DNA of 64,000 nt from Stenogyne calaminthoides (GCA_037126765.1 JBBCBC010000002.1:49666889-49730888), one strand, 5' to 3'. Counted from the first letter of the stretch, positions 21,876 to 35,176 are shown. The notes: generated by a model not told the origin, from the letters alone. Numbers and translations: made by a program.

Positions 21876-24286
21876 GTACTGATTTGACGATACATGCCCA
21901 CACCTTTCATGTTGAAAAACAGATCTATTTATCTATGCCGCTTTTTCATGTTCCAATTATATTATATTTTCTAAATCTTTAACACGTGGATTCAGAATTA
22001 TAGTGGTTCGTTGATTTAAAAAAAAAAAAATTCACGTATCGTTCATTTACATTATAAAACATAAAGTGGAATATCAAATATGAAACAAATGATATATTTG
22101 TTGAACACGTATAGAGTCCATTAACAACACTTGGAAGAAGAGTGCAAAAGTATGAGACAATTCGACAACGCTTTTCAACAATTCACCCTTCCTACCACCT
22201 CAAAAACACTGTTCCACGTCATCAACTTTTCTACGAATTGCACGAAGGGATAATGAATGCATGAATGAAGTATGTAAGAACAAAGATCCCGTGTTTTGTT
22301 CACTTTCCATTCTATGATGTGATATTTCAATTTCATGCAAACGTTAAAGAGCAACAAAGTGGGAATCTTGTGATCAAATTATTGGTTAGGCAGGAACATG
22401 GTTACCAAGCCCGACAAATCGGGAGACGACACGCGGGCCTAGTCGGGCATCTTGCCTACTAAAAACTAGGATGATTTAATGCCAATTTGTATGTTTCCTT
22501 ATTATTTGCAGACAGTAAAGTATCAGTTAAGTAGAAAAGAGTGCGGACATAGTGTCATTTTCGTATAGTTTGCTGTTTGCCATCTAATTTTGTCTTCTTT
22601 CTTATCGGTTCTCTTTTAAGTCGATCATGAAGTTTTGATTCAGTTAATTATTAAGAAAATATAGAATCGACCAAAGTCTATGAATTCTTATAATAATGTG
22701 TAATTTTTTAAATTAAGAAGTTCCAATTATGTGTGAATTAATACTACCACCAACAAAGATGGGTCAATCCGCAAACAACTTTGTTTTGGATTGAAGTGAA
22801 GCCTTCCCTAGTGCAAGACTTTAGCCTCGATCCCCAATTAAAATTAATCGATTTTTTGGTAGACATCTTAGAAGTTATAAAAAAAAAAATACTACCACGA
22901 ACAAAATAATAAATTTCTGGAGATGACGATCTATTCTGTACTTGGGCCCAATACCCTATAGCTGGGCTATACGCCCATAAATTTGATTTGCAATGAAGGT
23001 ATATATTGGTAGAAAAATACTCTACAATCATTTGAGCCTCTAAATAAGGTCCAGTTTGAAATTTTATTGGGCCCAGGCTTAATTATTGACCCCAGCTTGA
23101 AAGTCTCGGGCTAAATAATTGGCCACAATTTGAGAGTTTATTGGACTTTCTAAACATTTCAGACTAAGGCCCAGTTTGATAATTTATTGGGCTTAGGCTT
23201 AATTACAGGGTCCCGTTTGAAGTTTTAATTTTATTTCTAAATAATTAATTACCAGTTTAGAAGAAAAAACAGATTAAGAAAAAATATAGGATTATATACA
23301 AAATTTCAAAAAATATTATCGAAATACCACTTTTGAGTTGAATAGGAAACAAGTTTCAATTCTAATATGTCTAACAAATACAACTTTTAAAAAAATTATT
23401 AAATCAAATAACGCAACTTTTGCCCCGATTCCATTATTTTTCATCCCTAGCACACAGGACAACCCACACAAGTAATGGAATTTTTTTGACGATAAGAAAA
23501 CAAAACCGTAAAACTTAACTAGAAAACAAAAAGCTTACCACAAACATCCCATAATTCATCAAATTTTGTACAGTTATTATAGGGTTCTTCAATGTTGCAA
23601 GCCTAAAAGGCTAAAACAAACCAACCAAAGAAAGTAGAAAGAGATGGTGGTTGTCTAACAAGAGAAGAGACTAGGCAATGATAAGATGTTGGGTCAAGTG
23701 AGTCGATTGCCCAAAATCTAATAGTACACTACTCGTATTAATCACAACGAGCAGGCCGTCTCATACTGAGATTCGATGTTTGAAAGTCCCCCCCACTCTT
23801 CTATCAACTTCTTCACTAACTAATTAGCAAAGAGTATTAATACGTATATCTACAATCGTTCACACAATACACACACCTAATAAATAGAATACACATTTTG
23901 CAACGTCTTGAACCATTTATCTATGCAGAATACGTAAAATCAAAATACACAGAAACTTGCATAAACATAATCCGCCATTTTGACATTTTAACATTCTTAA
24001 AACAGAATCTGTGATATGAAATGATCTATGGTCCGTAGTAACTCAATACAGTAGACTTTTCTTCCTCCACCTACTTCTTAGAGGTGTTTATTATCTTAGC
24101 TCAGGGACCGCTAACTCAGAACAAGAACAAGAATTTTTTTATAATTTTATCAAAATCAAAATCCTTCAGATCCAATAAATTGATAAAATTAGCTCATGCA
24201 GTGAGGTCACATTAAGACTCATCTCGTCAAAAGTCTCATGGTTCAAAGTCATCAGTTACCTGGATGAAGTCGAGCGGAAACCATCA
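21876..24286. other. Spacer with GGCCCA-rich patches; 3' flank of LSM12 gene
   Basis: No gene was recognised. Between about 23045 and 23215 the words GGCCCAGTTTGA, TTTATTGGGC and AGGCTTAATTA recur about 120 bases apart, a diverged duplication. The right end is the 3' untranslated region of the minus-strand LSM12 gene. Confidence 0.4.
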
Positions 24287-24381
24287 TTAACCAACATTGC
24301 GTGATTGCAACCTCTTCTTCTCAAATTCAAGCTGAACACCAAAAAACTGAGAATAAAAAAGGCGATCTCGTATACTCCCTA

Positions 24382-24429
<48 letters not shown>

Positions 24430-26094
24430 AACTCAAGTTTAAAGATCTCTTACCACTTTGCGAACACGTCCATTGGCAGCAGGAGTTCCTCCACTAACCG
24501 ATTCAGGGAGATAAGGGCTGCTAACACGCACTTCGTTCATCACAACAATTGTGGTTCTGTCCCAGCGAACAGGAAGCCTGTTTGGCATTAAAACAGGGCA
24601 CGTTTCATCAACACTCAAAAGCCCATTAATTGAACAAACCACTGATCACAAAAATAATATGCATGCATTTGCATACATGTATGCACCAATAAGACAATCA
24701 TCCCCATTTGCATAAGGTCAAATGTCAATCATCATACACACGTGACACGATGCATAAAGTCAAAATTGTCCAAAAGTACCTAAAAGTCATCTAAACATCC
24801 CCCTAGCAATCCTCATCCCCTCGAGTACATTAAACAATTGACCAGATTTCAACCAACTAATCATTATCTTACATCAGCGTAGCATATATATTAAGTATCT
24901 TTTTATGCATGTTCTAGTGGGTAACTCCCCTAACACGTAGATTACATACACACATACTAAACTCATTTATCCATTAGTGCATTAGTTGAATCAAAACTTC
25001 TTGAGTACATTAATAAATTCCTCTTTACACGAGGGTGTAATACTCCCTATACACTCAGAGAGACTGAAGACTCAATGATCAACTAGTTTGCTAGTTTAAT
25101 CAAACTTTGGCCATTATAAGGCTAGTCCGTTTAGTTTGGAAAAATAACAACTATTATTATGTCAATTCACACGCCAAATGGCAGTTTAACCATATTAAAT
25201 CAGTAAAAAAATTTGATTATCTAAAGTTCAAACAAGCAAGCGCCATTCAGCATAAACAAGCCTATGCTTCACATGGGCGACTAATGTCCACTTTGTCTTT
25301 CTTCAGAGACTAAACATCTATATATACAGGTTAGAACTGGCTATCATACATGAGTGCCCCAAACCAAATTAGGCCACTGGGGTTATGATTATATGAACTA
25401 TGCAAAAGATCAACTTTCATCAAGCAATAATAAAGTTATAAATCATAAAAATTAAGCAAAAAAAGGCACATTACGTTTTAGCTAAAGCATCAAAAAGACT
25501 CTGCGCCTCAGAAGTAACGCCGACTCCAATCCTTTCAGCTTCAGTCTCTGCTTGTCTGCAATTAAACCCACACACAACCAAATAAAAAATCAAAACCCTA
25601 ATTACACCAAAAACCCTAAATAAAATTTAAGAATTGGAGAAAATTAGAAAAGTGATAGAGATTTTACCTAATAGCCGATTCTTCTCTGGCTTGAACAGTA
25701 TTCAGATCAAGAAAACACTTCTTCGCATCAAGCGGGTCTTCACCTTGACCTAAAAAAGTGAATTCTTTGATGTAATTAGCCTTAAGAAGCCTTAAATTCC
25801 TCTTTGGCCCTGCTCCAGATTTCACTTCCTCTTGTAATTTCCAAGCTAATGTTAAAGAACTAGCAAAAGGAAGATTAAAAAATAGCAAAATCCCAGAAAA
25901 ATCAACACATTAAATCTATAGAACTAGCAGAAGAAATAGTAAAAGAATAAATTCTTTGCAAGGATATGAAGTATGAGGAGATTGGAATGGCGATCAAATG
26001 AAATGACTTGAGCTTGGAATTCTTCGCCGAGAGTGGTTTTGATTGATAGCACGCAACCAATTGCAAATTCTTCGCCTTGGCCCTGAGTTTCCAT
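24287..26094 (-). CDS. LSM12: LSM12-like protein with a probable U12-type (AT-AC) intron
   Basis: Five exons (26094-25968, 25833-25668, 25555-25475, 24577-24454, 24331-24287) give 180 residues. The N-terminal Lsm fold reads GEEFAIGCVLSIKTTLGEEF and QVISFDRHSNLLILQ; then an anticodon-binding-like domain starts at KRNLRLLKANYIKEF and runs through VQAREESAIRQAETEAERIG to the LPVRWDRTTIVVMNEVRVSS block, with the tail RKVLEFEKKRLQSRNVG. This order and length match the LSM12 family, RNA-binding adaptor proteins linked to ataxin-2-type complexes in other eukaryotes. Intron 1 (25967-25834) starts ATATCCTT and ends AC, with a TTCTTTAAC branch site; only this splice restores the conserved LILQEE junction. 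The gene is divergent from CCT2. Intron 4 holds a CT/CA microsatellite. Confidence 0.88.
24381..24426. repeat. Compound (TC)n(AC)n microsatellite in LSM12 intron 4
   Basis: A pure TC run is followed directly by a pure AC run on the plus strand, within the last intron of the LSM12 gene close to the donor side. Confidence 0.95.
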
Positions 26095-26904
26095 GGCCGC
26101 TCAACCCAAAAAATATGCAATTGATTTTTCCCCTATTCCTTTTCTCAAAATCAGGGGAGGAAAAAAGAAATAAAGAGAATCCATTTTTCTAGTTTTATAC
26201 GGAAGTTATTAAACGCGCTTTTAGACGTAGATTTGTAGTCGCGTTTCCTAACCCGAACGTATATTTATTGAAAAGGTCTAAACTATCCCTATCCTTTGAG
26301 AGCAAAACCTATAATATTTTCCTGCCAAACCTCACTGCTTTGGAGTTTGGAGGGTGTATTTAGTAATATGGAGTACTAAATAAAAATAAAATTGAAAAAT
26401 AGTGGCGGGGAATGCTTTGAATTGGGCTAAAATCGGAATTTCCATTTGACGGAAATATTTGTTAGGGTTTCACTAATATAATGACTTGGGGTTAGTTTTG
26501 TCATTAAAGAAATTTTATATTTAAATTGTATATTAAAAATACAACAGTTTGATTTTTCAGAGATCCTGCATAAACCCTTTCATTTTCACCTTTTCATCGC
26601 TACTGTGTGAGAAGGTCCGTTTTCGAACTCTGTTTCTTCGTTGTATTCTCTAGATGATTTTTATACTCATTTTGTTACAAATGTGTTGTAATTTTACACG
26701 TAATTAGACATGTTGAGATCTTGTGATGTTTTTTCAGGACTTTTAAGTTTGTTTATCGATTGCGGTGTTTTTCCTTTTTCTTGTTCTATTGGTAGGGTTT
26801 GTCGATTGATTTCTGATATATATTTTTTCCACAGAAAACCATTTATTTTTGAGTTTTGAGGCTGTGCTTTCCCATCTTCATTGTCCAACCTAAATTCGGC
26901 TGCA
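26095..26904. promoter_or_regulatory. Shared divergent promoter of LSM12 and CCT2
   Basis: The 810-base spacer contains both leaders. GTTAGGGTTT at 26461-26470 is a telo-box (AAACCCTA) of the kind found in plant housekeeping and translation gene promoters. A CCT2 leader intron between about 26616 and 26885 is possible but was not resolved. Confidence 0.45.
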
Positions 26905-29900
26905 ATGGCGGTATGACATTTTCTCACTCCAATTGAAGAACAAGCTTATTTTTGTTTTATTTTACTTTCTGATTTTCTAACTATACGTCTGGCTTTGAGT
27001 ACATATAGGTGGACAACCTTTTTAAAGATGAGGCCACAGAAGAAAAGGGTGAGCGTGCCAGAATGGTGAGTGTGATATTACTTGTAGTAAAGAATTGGGA
27101 ATCATTTTGTTGTTTGTTGAATATTTTATATGCATTCATCTCAAATGTAATGAACAGGGTAATTCTTGCTCAAATTGTTCCTAGCTGACATATAGATTCT
27201 GTCCTTTTACGACAGGCCTCCTTTATTGGAGCCATGGCTATTGCTGACTTGGTTAAGACGACCTTGGGACCTAAGGGAATGGTAAAGATCTCGTTATTTA
27301 GATTGTATTGCAACTGGAAAAATCTTGATACCCTTTTCTCTTTAAATGATGCAATTATGCAAAGCTTCTTCTTGCTTTTGTAGGATAAAATTTTGCAATC
27401 CACGGGTAGAGGACACAGTGTAACTGTCACAAATGATGGGGCAACCATCTTAAAATCCTTGCACATTGACAACCCTGCTGCCAAAGTCCTAGTTGGTATC
27501 CTTGAAGTTAATTTTCTTTTTTTGCTTTAAGTTTAGCTTGTGTTTGCTGTTGTATTATCTTTGTGCTACTTATGTAGATTCTCTATACTATGAGATAATG
27601 GTGTACTGATGTAGGCCTATTTTTGCATTCTAAAACTGGTTTATCTCTATTTTCGTATAAAGATTAAAATTTGTCTAAAAACTAAATCTTTCAGAATGCA
27701 AGGTTCTTATAGGGATATTTATTAGTCTATAATTCTGTCTTTGGTTAGCCTTAACTTGCATTGCCAGATATTTCAAAAGTACAAGATGATGAAGTCGGTG
27801 ATGGTACAACATCAGTTGTTGTTTTAGCTGGGGAGCTTCTAAGGGAGGCAGAGAAGCTAGTAAATACCAAGATTCATCCAATGACTATTATTTCAGGTTT
27901 GCTAGTAAATTACTTTAACCCACTTTGTCCACTTTGAAAATGTAACAAAAGTGATCAGAAGATTTAGTTGGTATGATTTCATTTAGTTGTCCTTGTTTAT
28001 CCATTCATTACCTGGTTGATGATTTGTCTTCTGCTTTTGCAATGCTTCATTGTAATTGTCAGTCACTTGATACCAATTTTTCAAACAAGCTGTTATTGCT
28101 TTTTTTTTAATATCAGTAGAGCAATGCAAATTCTATCCATTTTCTCTTCATTACGATAGCTCTGTTTGGAATCTTTCTGATTGTAGTTAATTGTTATATT
28201 TTTTTGTACATTTACAAGGTTATCGTATGGCGGCTGAATGTGCTAGAAATGCATTGCTGGAGAAGGTTGTAGACAATAAACTTGACGCGGGTGATTATTC
28301 TTGTACTCTTTTCTTTTAATTGTCAGTATCTCTTCCATTCAAAGGTTACTGTTAATATTCATTAGTGGATATTCCTTGGTTGGCATTGTTTGTACGATGG
28401 TTCTACTACACAACGGTATCTTCTGTGGTCTGTACATCAGTGTTCATGGCACAGTGGCTGCCATAGCCATAGTTTCTTACTTTCTGCACTGAAATAAAAA
28501 AAATAGTATAATCATCATGATGGTAGCAAAAATATAGCTGGTTCCTTTTCTTTTTTCTTAGAAAATAGTATCTTAGTCCTTTAAAAGAAATGAATTGGAG
28601 TGCATGAGGATTTATCTTCTTTACTTTCACACTGTCTGATTTAGTTACATAATTGTGGGGGTATAAGTTTGGTCATATTGCAGATAAATTCAAAGATGAC
28701 TTGATGAAGATTGCGATGACTACTTTGAGTTCCAAAATTCTGTCCCAGGATAAAGAACATTTTGCAAAACTAGCTGTTGATGCAGTTATGAGGTTGAAGG
28801 TACGTTGATCAACTGTGGCTGTGACTCACTTCTATTAATAGTCACTTTCTCTTGTAAAAATGTCTGACCTAGTAAGGTTGGAAATGACAGGGAAGTACAA
28901 ATTTGGAGTCCATTCAAATCATAAAGAAGCCTGGCGGTTCACTGAAAGATTCATTTTTAGATGAGGGGTAAGCATTACTACTTTATGAATTCATATAACA
29001 TAATCCATAATTGCCTCATGTGTTATGATTTGATTGTGGAAGGTACATGTCTATTTTGGTGGTAAATCCAGGTTGAATCTGTTAATTTTATAGATCTTAC
29101 ATGTCTGAGATATCAATTTATTGTTAAAAATGTCTGCTACTTGCTCTAGTTTTTCTCAGATACACATTTATCTGCTCTTTTCACATTGCAATCCTGTTGT
29201 TTCAATCTCATTGGGTTCATAAATAGATTCTATTCAGTTCTTCAGAAAGCTTGTAACCCTTAAACTTTATATCAATACGCTTTTTTTAGAGAAATATATA
29301 TCAACACTATTTTCCTTCTCCACTCAGGTTTATTTTGGACAAAAAAATTGGTGTTGGCCAACCAAAACGTATAGAGAATGCAAAGATTTTGGTGGCAAAC
29401 ACAGCAATGGACACTGATAAGGTTAAAATATATGGCGCACGTGTTCGAGTTGACTCCATGTCTAAGGTTGCTGAGATTGAAGTGGCTGAGAAGGAAAAGA
29501 TGAGGGAAAAGGTCCAAAAGATCATAAATCACGAGATCAACTGCTTTGTTAACCGCCAGTTGATTTACAATTTTCCTGAGGAATTATTCGCTGATGCCGG
29601 AGTACTCGCCATCGAACACGCTGATTTTGATGGAATCGAGCGTCTGGCTCTTGTTACAGGTGGCGAGATTGCGTCAACTTTTGATAATCCAGAGTCCGTG
29701 AAGCTTGGGCATTGTAAGCTCATTGAAGAAATAATGATTGGGGAGGACAAACTAATCCATTTTTCTGGTGTTGCAATGGGTCAGGCATGCACAATTGTAC
29801 TCAGAGGTGCAAGGTATAACCATTCCATCTTTTTTTATTTTTTATGAAATAGATTTTTTCGTAATATAATGAGTTTGTAATGTATTGGCAGCCCTCATAT

Positions 29901-30470
29901 GTTGGATGAAGCAGAAAGATCGTTGCATGATGCCTTGTGCGTTCTGTCGCAAACAGTAAATGACAGTAGGGTTTTGTTTGGAGGTGGATGGCCTGAGATG
30001 GTAATGGCGAAGGCGGTTGATGAGCTGGCGAGGAAGACTCCGGGAAAAAGATCTCACGCGATTGAAGCATTTTCACGGGCACTCGTGGCCATTCCAACTA
30101 CGATAGCAGACAATGCTGGTTTGGACAGTGCGGAATTGATTGCTCAACTTCGTGCAGAGCACCATAAGGAAGGAAGCAATGCAGGGATAGACGTCATCTC
30201 TGGATCTGTGAGCAACTACCTTCTTAAAATTTGTCATGTATTATTATTTTTATGTGAATTTCTGAAACTGTGGGCAACTTTTATAATCCTTAATAACTGG
30301 TGGTTTGATTATTGTTTGCACAGGTTGGTGATATGGGAAAACTAGGTATATCGGAGGCATTCAAAGTGAAGCATGCCGTATTGCTTTCAGCGACCGAAGC
30401 TGCTGAGATGATTCTGAGGGTCGATGAGATTATCACTTGCGCTCCGAGGAGGAGAGAAGACAGAATGTGA
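26905..30470 (+). CDS. CCT2: T-complex protein 1 subunit beta (CCT2)
   Basis: Eleven exons (26905-26910, 27009-27065, 27216-27281, 27384-27495, 27768-27896, 28219-28290, 28684-28799, 28891-28967, 29328-29813, 29892-30207, 30324-30470) join in phase into 527 residues, the usual CCT-beta length. The first exon is only six bases (ATGGCG). It is a group II chaperonin subunit of the cytosolic TRiC/CCT ring that folds tubulin, actin and others with ATP. Visible motifs: LVKTTLGPKGMDKIL and VTNDGATILKSL in the equatorial domain, the ATPase GDGTTSVVVLAGELL, the apical/intermediate region from EGFILDKKIGVGQP, and the late GGGWPEMVMAKAVDELA and NAGLDSAEL blocks. The beta-type N-terminus (LFKDEATEEKGERARMASF) assigns the subunit. 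Confidence 0.95.
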
Positions 30471-31481
30471 AGACATGTTGTGTTAACTACTTTGACCATG
30501 ATATTCAGTTTTAACACTTTTGATGTGTTCATTCTGTTGCTAAAATATGTATGGAGAATGGTGTTTCGACAACTTTGACGTAAGGTTATTTTTTGTAGGA
30601 ATCTGGTGGTTTCTTGTGGTTATGTTTGGTTTTGGACCAAGTCTAGTTTTTTGAGCTAAAGGATTTTTTTTTTCTGTGAGCAGTTTTGTTAAGCCATGAT
30701 AAGAATTCTTCTTTTAACTAATTACCTGCACTATAATTTTTCTAATTTTACCCTGGCATTCTAATATTTATGTTACTTTCTATACTTATATGTTTATACA
30801 TCATCCAATTCATAATGATTATTGTTTTAAGAAAGAATGTTTGTTTCTAATCGATTGTTGTTTTTTTTTTCACATGTTTTTCCCCTTTTTTTTCCCAATT
30901 CTACCTTTACTCCAATTATCCTAACAATCTTGCACAATTTTAATACTACTCTAATGGAATAATTAATAAGGTTATATATGTTATTTTATAGTTTTTCTTA
31001 ATTTTCATCTGAAAATTTAAAACAACAATCATTATGAATTGGAGGGAGTATTTATTTTGGTTTTGGTACTTTTTGCCCTTTACTCTTTCATTTTTCTTCA
31101 ACTTGTTCCTTTAATGTGCAAAAGTAAAATGGAAATTCGATTTTAAGTAGAAAAGTTAATGAAAAAAAAATTAAAAGTACTGTATTTATGCTCCTCAATT
31201 GTCGGCTAAGTTGTCAAGCTGATTATTAATTTGTCTTTCAAAATGTTTATTTAACATAGTTTTGTGAAGAGTTCAATCCCTAAATTTAATGTAGCCTGAA
31301 TATGGAATTAAGTTAAATGTTGCCCCTTCAAAATGTGACCACATATATAGCATGGATTCAAAAGGTCACTTGGCCAACCATACACAATGGGATTCACGAC
31401 ATCACTTTTGACTTAATCACCCATCAAACTTCTCATCTACCTTTTGTTTTCCTGCACTTTTTAGATTGAGGAATTACTGAA
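30471..31481. other. CCT2 3' region and TBL promoter
   Basis: The left part is the CCT2 3' untranslated region. A Stowaway-type element lies at 30799-31048. The TBL leader occupies the last 100 or so bases. No other gene. Confidence 0.4.
30799..31048. mobile_element. Stowaway-like MITE (250 bp, TA target site)
   Basis: The right end is GAATTGGAGGGAG followed by TA; its reverse complement CTCCCTCCAATTCATAATGA matches the left end CATCATCCAATTCATAATGA, which follows TA. Stowaway (Tc1/mariner-derived) elements start with CTCCCTCC and insert at TA. The first bases of the left end are mutated. Confidence 0.65.
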
Positions 31482-34006
31482 ATGGGATCATCAAAGAACC
31501 CACTCGAAGGAGGACATCAATATTCAGTGTTAAAGAAATTATTGTATCCATTATATGCCCTCTTTCCTATCTTCATCATCCACTTTTATTTCAATCCCTC
31601 CTCACTCTCTCCCCCCACTGATCAAATTCCTTCTTCAAATCGCATTATCATCACATCTCATCCCCCTCAAGGTATGTTTGACAAGAATTTTCTTATATAT
31701 ATATATGGTTTTGATATGAAGCCAGACGGTGGTGAGTTTCTTATGGAGTCCAACACCAGCATAAACTACTTGTATTTTGCTACAAAGAAATCAACTATTG
31801 GCTCCATATCTCATAATGGAGATCATGAGCCTAATGAACTTGTGATTAAGGTTTTGCAACATCTTGCACTTTTGATTGGGGGATGCTACACAAATCGCAT
31901 GGTTACAAATCCACTATCTATCTACACATATTCAAGATTATGTACACCAATAATAGATACTTAGATAGTCATCTATATTGATGACTTAATAATAGTACAT
32001 ACATTAGTAAAAGATTATATGAGTACACCAACTACATAATTTGAAAAATGAAAAATGTATTAATTATCACATATTAAGGTGTATAATATTTCATTGGTAA
32101 TTGCATCATGTACAAAATCTTGTTCAATGAATCCCATGGCAGCACAAATTCCCTATTCCATATTAGTGTTTCGTATCGTGTTTTACTTTTTTTTTTTTTT
32201 TAATACATGACACATATAACAAATGACATTTACAGACGTCCCGAGAAACAACACCCGACAAGAAAGTGAAACGTCATGCGACTATACCAACGGAGAGTGG
32301 GTCCCGACAAAGCTAGAACCACTCTACAACGGAACCACCTGCGACACAATCAAAACGGGCCAAAACTGCATGGTCTTCGGGCGGCCCGACACAGACTATC
32401 TCCACTACAGATGGCAGCCAAAGCAGTGCAAACTCCCACGTTTCGACCCGAAAACTTTCCTCAAACTCCTCGAAAACAAACACGTGGCGTTTGTCGGGGA
32501 TTCGTTAGCAAGAAACCAGGTGGAGTCGTTGCTGTGCATGCTGTCGGCCGCCTCCAAACCGAGGCTTTATTACACAAATGGAGAAGAAAACAAGTTCAGA
32601 AAATGGTGGGTCCCTTCTCATAATATTAATGTCTCCATATATTGGTCGCCGTTTCTTGTGAAAGGAATCGAAAAAACATCGGACTACAACTTCAACACGC
32701 TGTTTCTTGATTCGGTGAACGAGGTTTGGGCATCGGATCTTAGGGATATCGACATGCTCCTTCTATCGGCCGGCCATTGGTACTGTAACATTATATACAT
32801 CAGTTCTACGGTGCAATTTATGATTACATATTAAAACAATTTTTTTTTTTTTTTATTAAAACAAATTAATTCTTTTACGAAACACACCATTGATGCATTA
32901 TAATTAAGTATTTGTATATATTATATTATTGATAATTGTGTAGACGGTTTTGATCCAATGATGAGTTTTTTTACCAAGACCAACATCAAAATAAACTACT
33001 TGCACATGTTATAATGATTTTATGCTGATATTGGTCTCCAAATCCACTTTAAGTTTCCGAACTAGTATATATATAAGTTTGTTATTCTATTTTTTATTTT
33101 TTTTCAATAGAGTTTAAAATATTTTTGTTCCCGTAATTTTCTCATTTTCGCAAACCGTCCCAATTATAATTGAAAAATTCATGTTAGTCTCATAATTTAA
33201 ATTTGTATATTGCTTACGTCCATTCTTTGCCAAACGTTACATGACCAAAATTGAGCCAAAAACGACATTGTTTTGCGAAAATTAGACTCAAATTGAGCAA
33301 TGCTCAAAGTTAAGGAACTAAATTGATTTTTTAGCTATATTGGGACGATTCGCAGAAAAGGTGAAAGTTTCGGGACAAAAATTATTTTTACTCATTTTCA
33401 ATCTCATTACGATGTTATGAATGTGTTGATTTCTTCAGGTACTTACATCCCGCGGTATACCACTACAACAACACAATACTAGGTTGCCACTACTGCCAAA
33501 ACTACACGGAAATCGGATTCTACGACGTTTACGGCAAGGCATTAAAAACAACGTTCGAATCCATAGTCGAAAGATCTAGAAACAACATAACGGTGTTCTT
33601 GACAACGTTTTCACCCGCACATTTCGAAGGAGAGTGGGACAAACTAGGCGCGTGCCCCAAAACGGCGCCGTACAAGGAGAACGAGCAGATTCTAGAAGGA
33701 ATGAACGAAGAAATGAGGAGAGTTGGGGTGGAAAAAGTGAAAGAAGCACAAATTAGGGCTAAAGAACTTGGGAATATTAATAATGTAAGATTTGAGGCGT
33801 TGGATATTACCAAATTGGCCTTGATGAGGCCGGATGGACACCCTGGTCCGTACATGAATGCATACCCTTTTGCGAATGGGGTGTCGGAACGTGTTCAGAA
33901 TGATTGCGTGCATTGGTGTCTTCCTGGACCTATTGATGCATGGAATGAGATTTTGATGGATGTGGTAAAGAGATCATGGGGTGGAGAATACAAGGAGAAA
34001 AGATGA
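31482..34006 (+). CDS. Trichome-birefringence-like (TBL) wall polysaccharide O-acetyltransferase
   Basis: Three exons (31482-31671, 32236-32779, 33439-34006) join in phase into 433 residues. A short cytosolic N-terminus is followed by one membrane anchor (LLYPLYALFPIFIIHFYF, about residues 20-37), giving the type II Golgi topology of the family. The PMR5/TBL domain starts CDYTNGEWVPT; then RWQPKQCKLPRFD, the catalytic GDS motif VAFVGDSLARNQVES, and near the C-terminus the DxxH motif in QNDCVHWCLPGPIDAWNEIL supplying Asp and His. TBL proteins acetylate xyloglucan, xylan, mannan or pectin; the GDS context suggests the TBL19-26 group but the substrate cannot be read. Intron 2 carries an inverted-repeat element. 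Confidence 0.9.
33110..33393. mobile_element. Foldback MITE in TBL intron 2
   Basis: The left arm (GAGTTTAAAATATTTTTGTT, CCCGTAATTTTCTCATTTTC, AACCGTCCCAAT) matches the reverse complement of the right arm (GAGTAAAAATAATTTTTGTC, CCGAAACTTTCACCTTTTC, AATCGTCCCAAT). Ends are approximate and no target-site duplication was found. Confidence 0.5.
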
Positions 34007-34429
34007 TTTTTTTTTTTGGTTAGGAAAATATCTCTTGAAATTTATCTAAATTACTTGAAGAGTTATGTGGATTGAGTGAATATTCGAAGTTCTTTTGGTA
34101 TTTGGGCAAACATGGAGTTTGGTTGGTAATTTAAAAAAAAAAAAAAAAGGTTTGTTTGATAGTTTGGCTAAACTAATCTCGAGGAGTGAACTGTAACGTA
34201 TTTTTTTTTTCCAATTCGATTTGTTTTACCCAATTTGGATCTTCTGTTGTGCTTTACGATGCATTTTTCACTGTGCATCAATAGATCATAATGTGTGTGA
34301 TTTAAAGGTGCACAATGAAAAATGCACCGTAAAGTACAACAAATGATCTAAATTATGTTTTACCATGTGTTGAGTTTAATCTATAATGTCGTTTTACACT
34401 GTCTTTTTATTTTTATTTTTTGAGACACA

Positions 34430-34562
34430 CTTGCATGAGACCGTCTCATGATGAGACGGGATATAAGTTGGACATTGACGCTTTAACACTTTGAAAAGGG
34501 TGGGTGTGATTTGTGTTAGGTTGTAACCGTCTCATGCATGAGACCATCTCATATGAGTTTTT
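34430..34562 (+). repeat. Dispersed GTCTCAT-family repeat, copy 5
   Basis: The copy starts GAGACCGTCTCATGATGAGA, continues through GGACATTGACGCTTTAACAC and a GGGTGTGATTTGTGTTAGG block, and ends TGCATGAGACCATCTCATAT. It keeps palindromic GTCTCAT/ATGAGAC ends on both sides and is the best reference copy. Confidence 0.6.
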
Positions 34563-35176
34563 TGTCTTATTTTTTTTGGTGCGAGGGATGAAACATGAAA
34601 TCAAATAATAGCATGGTATTAATGCAACCTATAATACAAGCTCGATTATTAATTTAGGCGCGCTTGATTTTATTAATTGTAAGGATTAAAGTCATAATTA
34701 GTGGGAGATAGAGTGTTGCTAATGGAAGTCAAATGGTGATTCGCAAGATCTAATAATTCTGCAGCTTGTCATAAAGAAGTTGGGCTACACTTTGTATGAA
34801 AGTTTATAATAAAACATTATTATTTCAACTGATTTTAATTAATCATTATTACTAGTACATTTTTTTTTCGAAAACATTATTACTAACAGAGGCGGATTTA
34901 GCCACACAGATGTGCATACCCTCATTTTTGTCAACTTTTCTTATATATTTTATTTATATATAATATTACTTTTTATTTAATTATATATATTTTGAATATA
35001 TATCAATAATTTAAAAATGTGAACGATAGTAAATGAAAAGGTGGAATCGGAAATAAAGAGTGTGAGGGATGGAATAGTGAATTACCCACCAATTAATTAC
35101 ACTATAATAAATACCTTAAAAAAATTACACTATAAATAAACAATTAATTGAAAACTTAGTGAAGAAAATATATGGG

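Noticed and set aside
25834..25847. AT-AG alternative end for LSM12 intron 1 (TTAACATTAG)
   Set aside because: It also keeps the phase but gives LILPWKLQEE, inserting three residues and losing the conserved LILQE junction; AT-AC is preferred.
29565..29750. Antisense open frame in CCT2 exon 9
   Set aside because: It is a shadow of a strongly conserved coding exon on the plus strand.
31672..31964. Extension of TBL exon 1 frame past 31671
   Set aside because: It is intron 1 read-through: the donor CAAG|GTATGT and the acceptor at 32235 restore the conserved CDYTNGEWVP start in phase.
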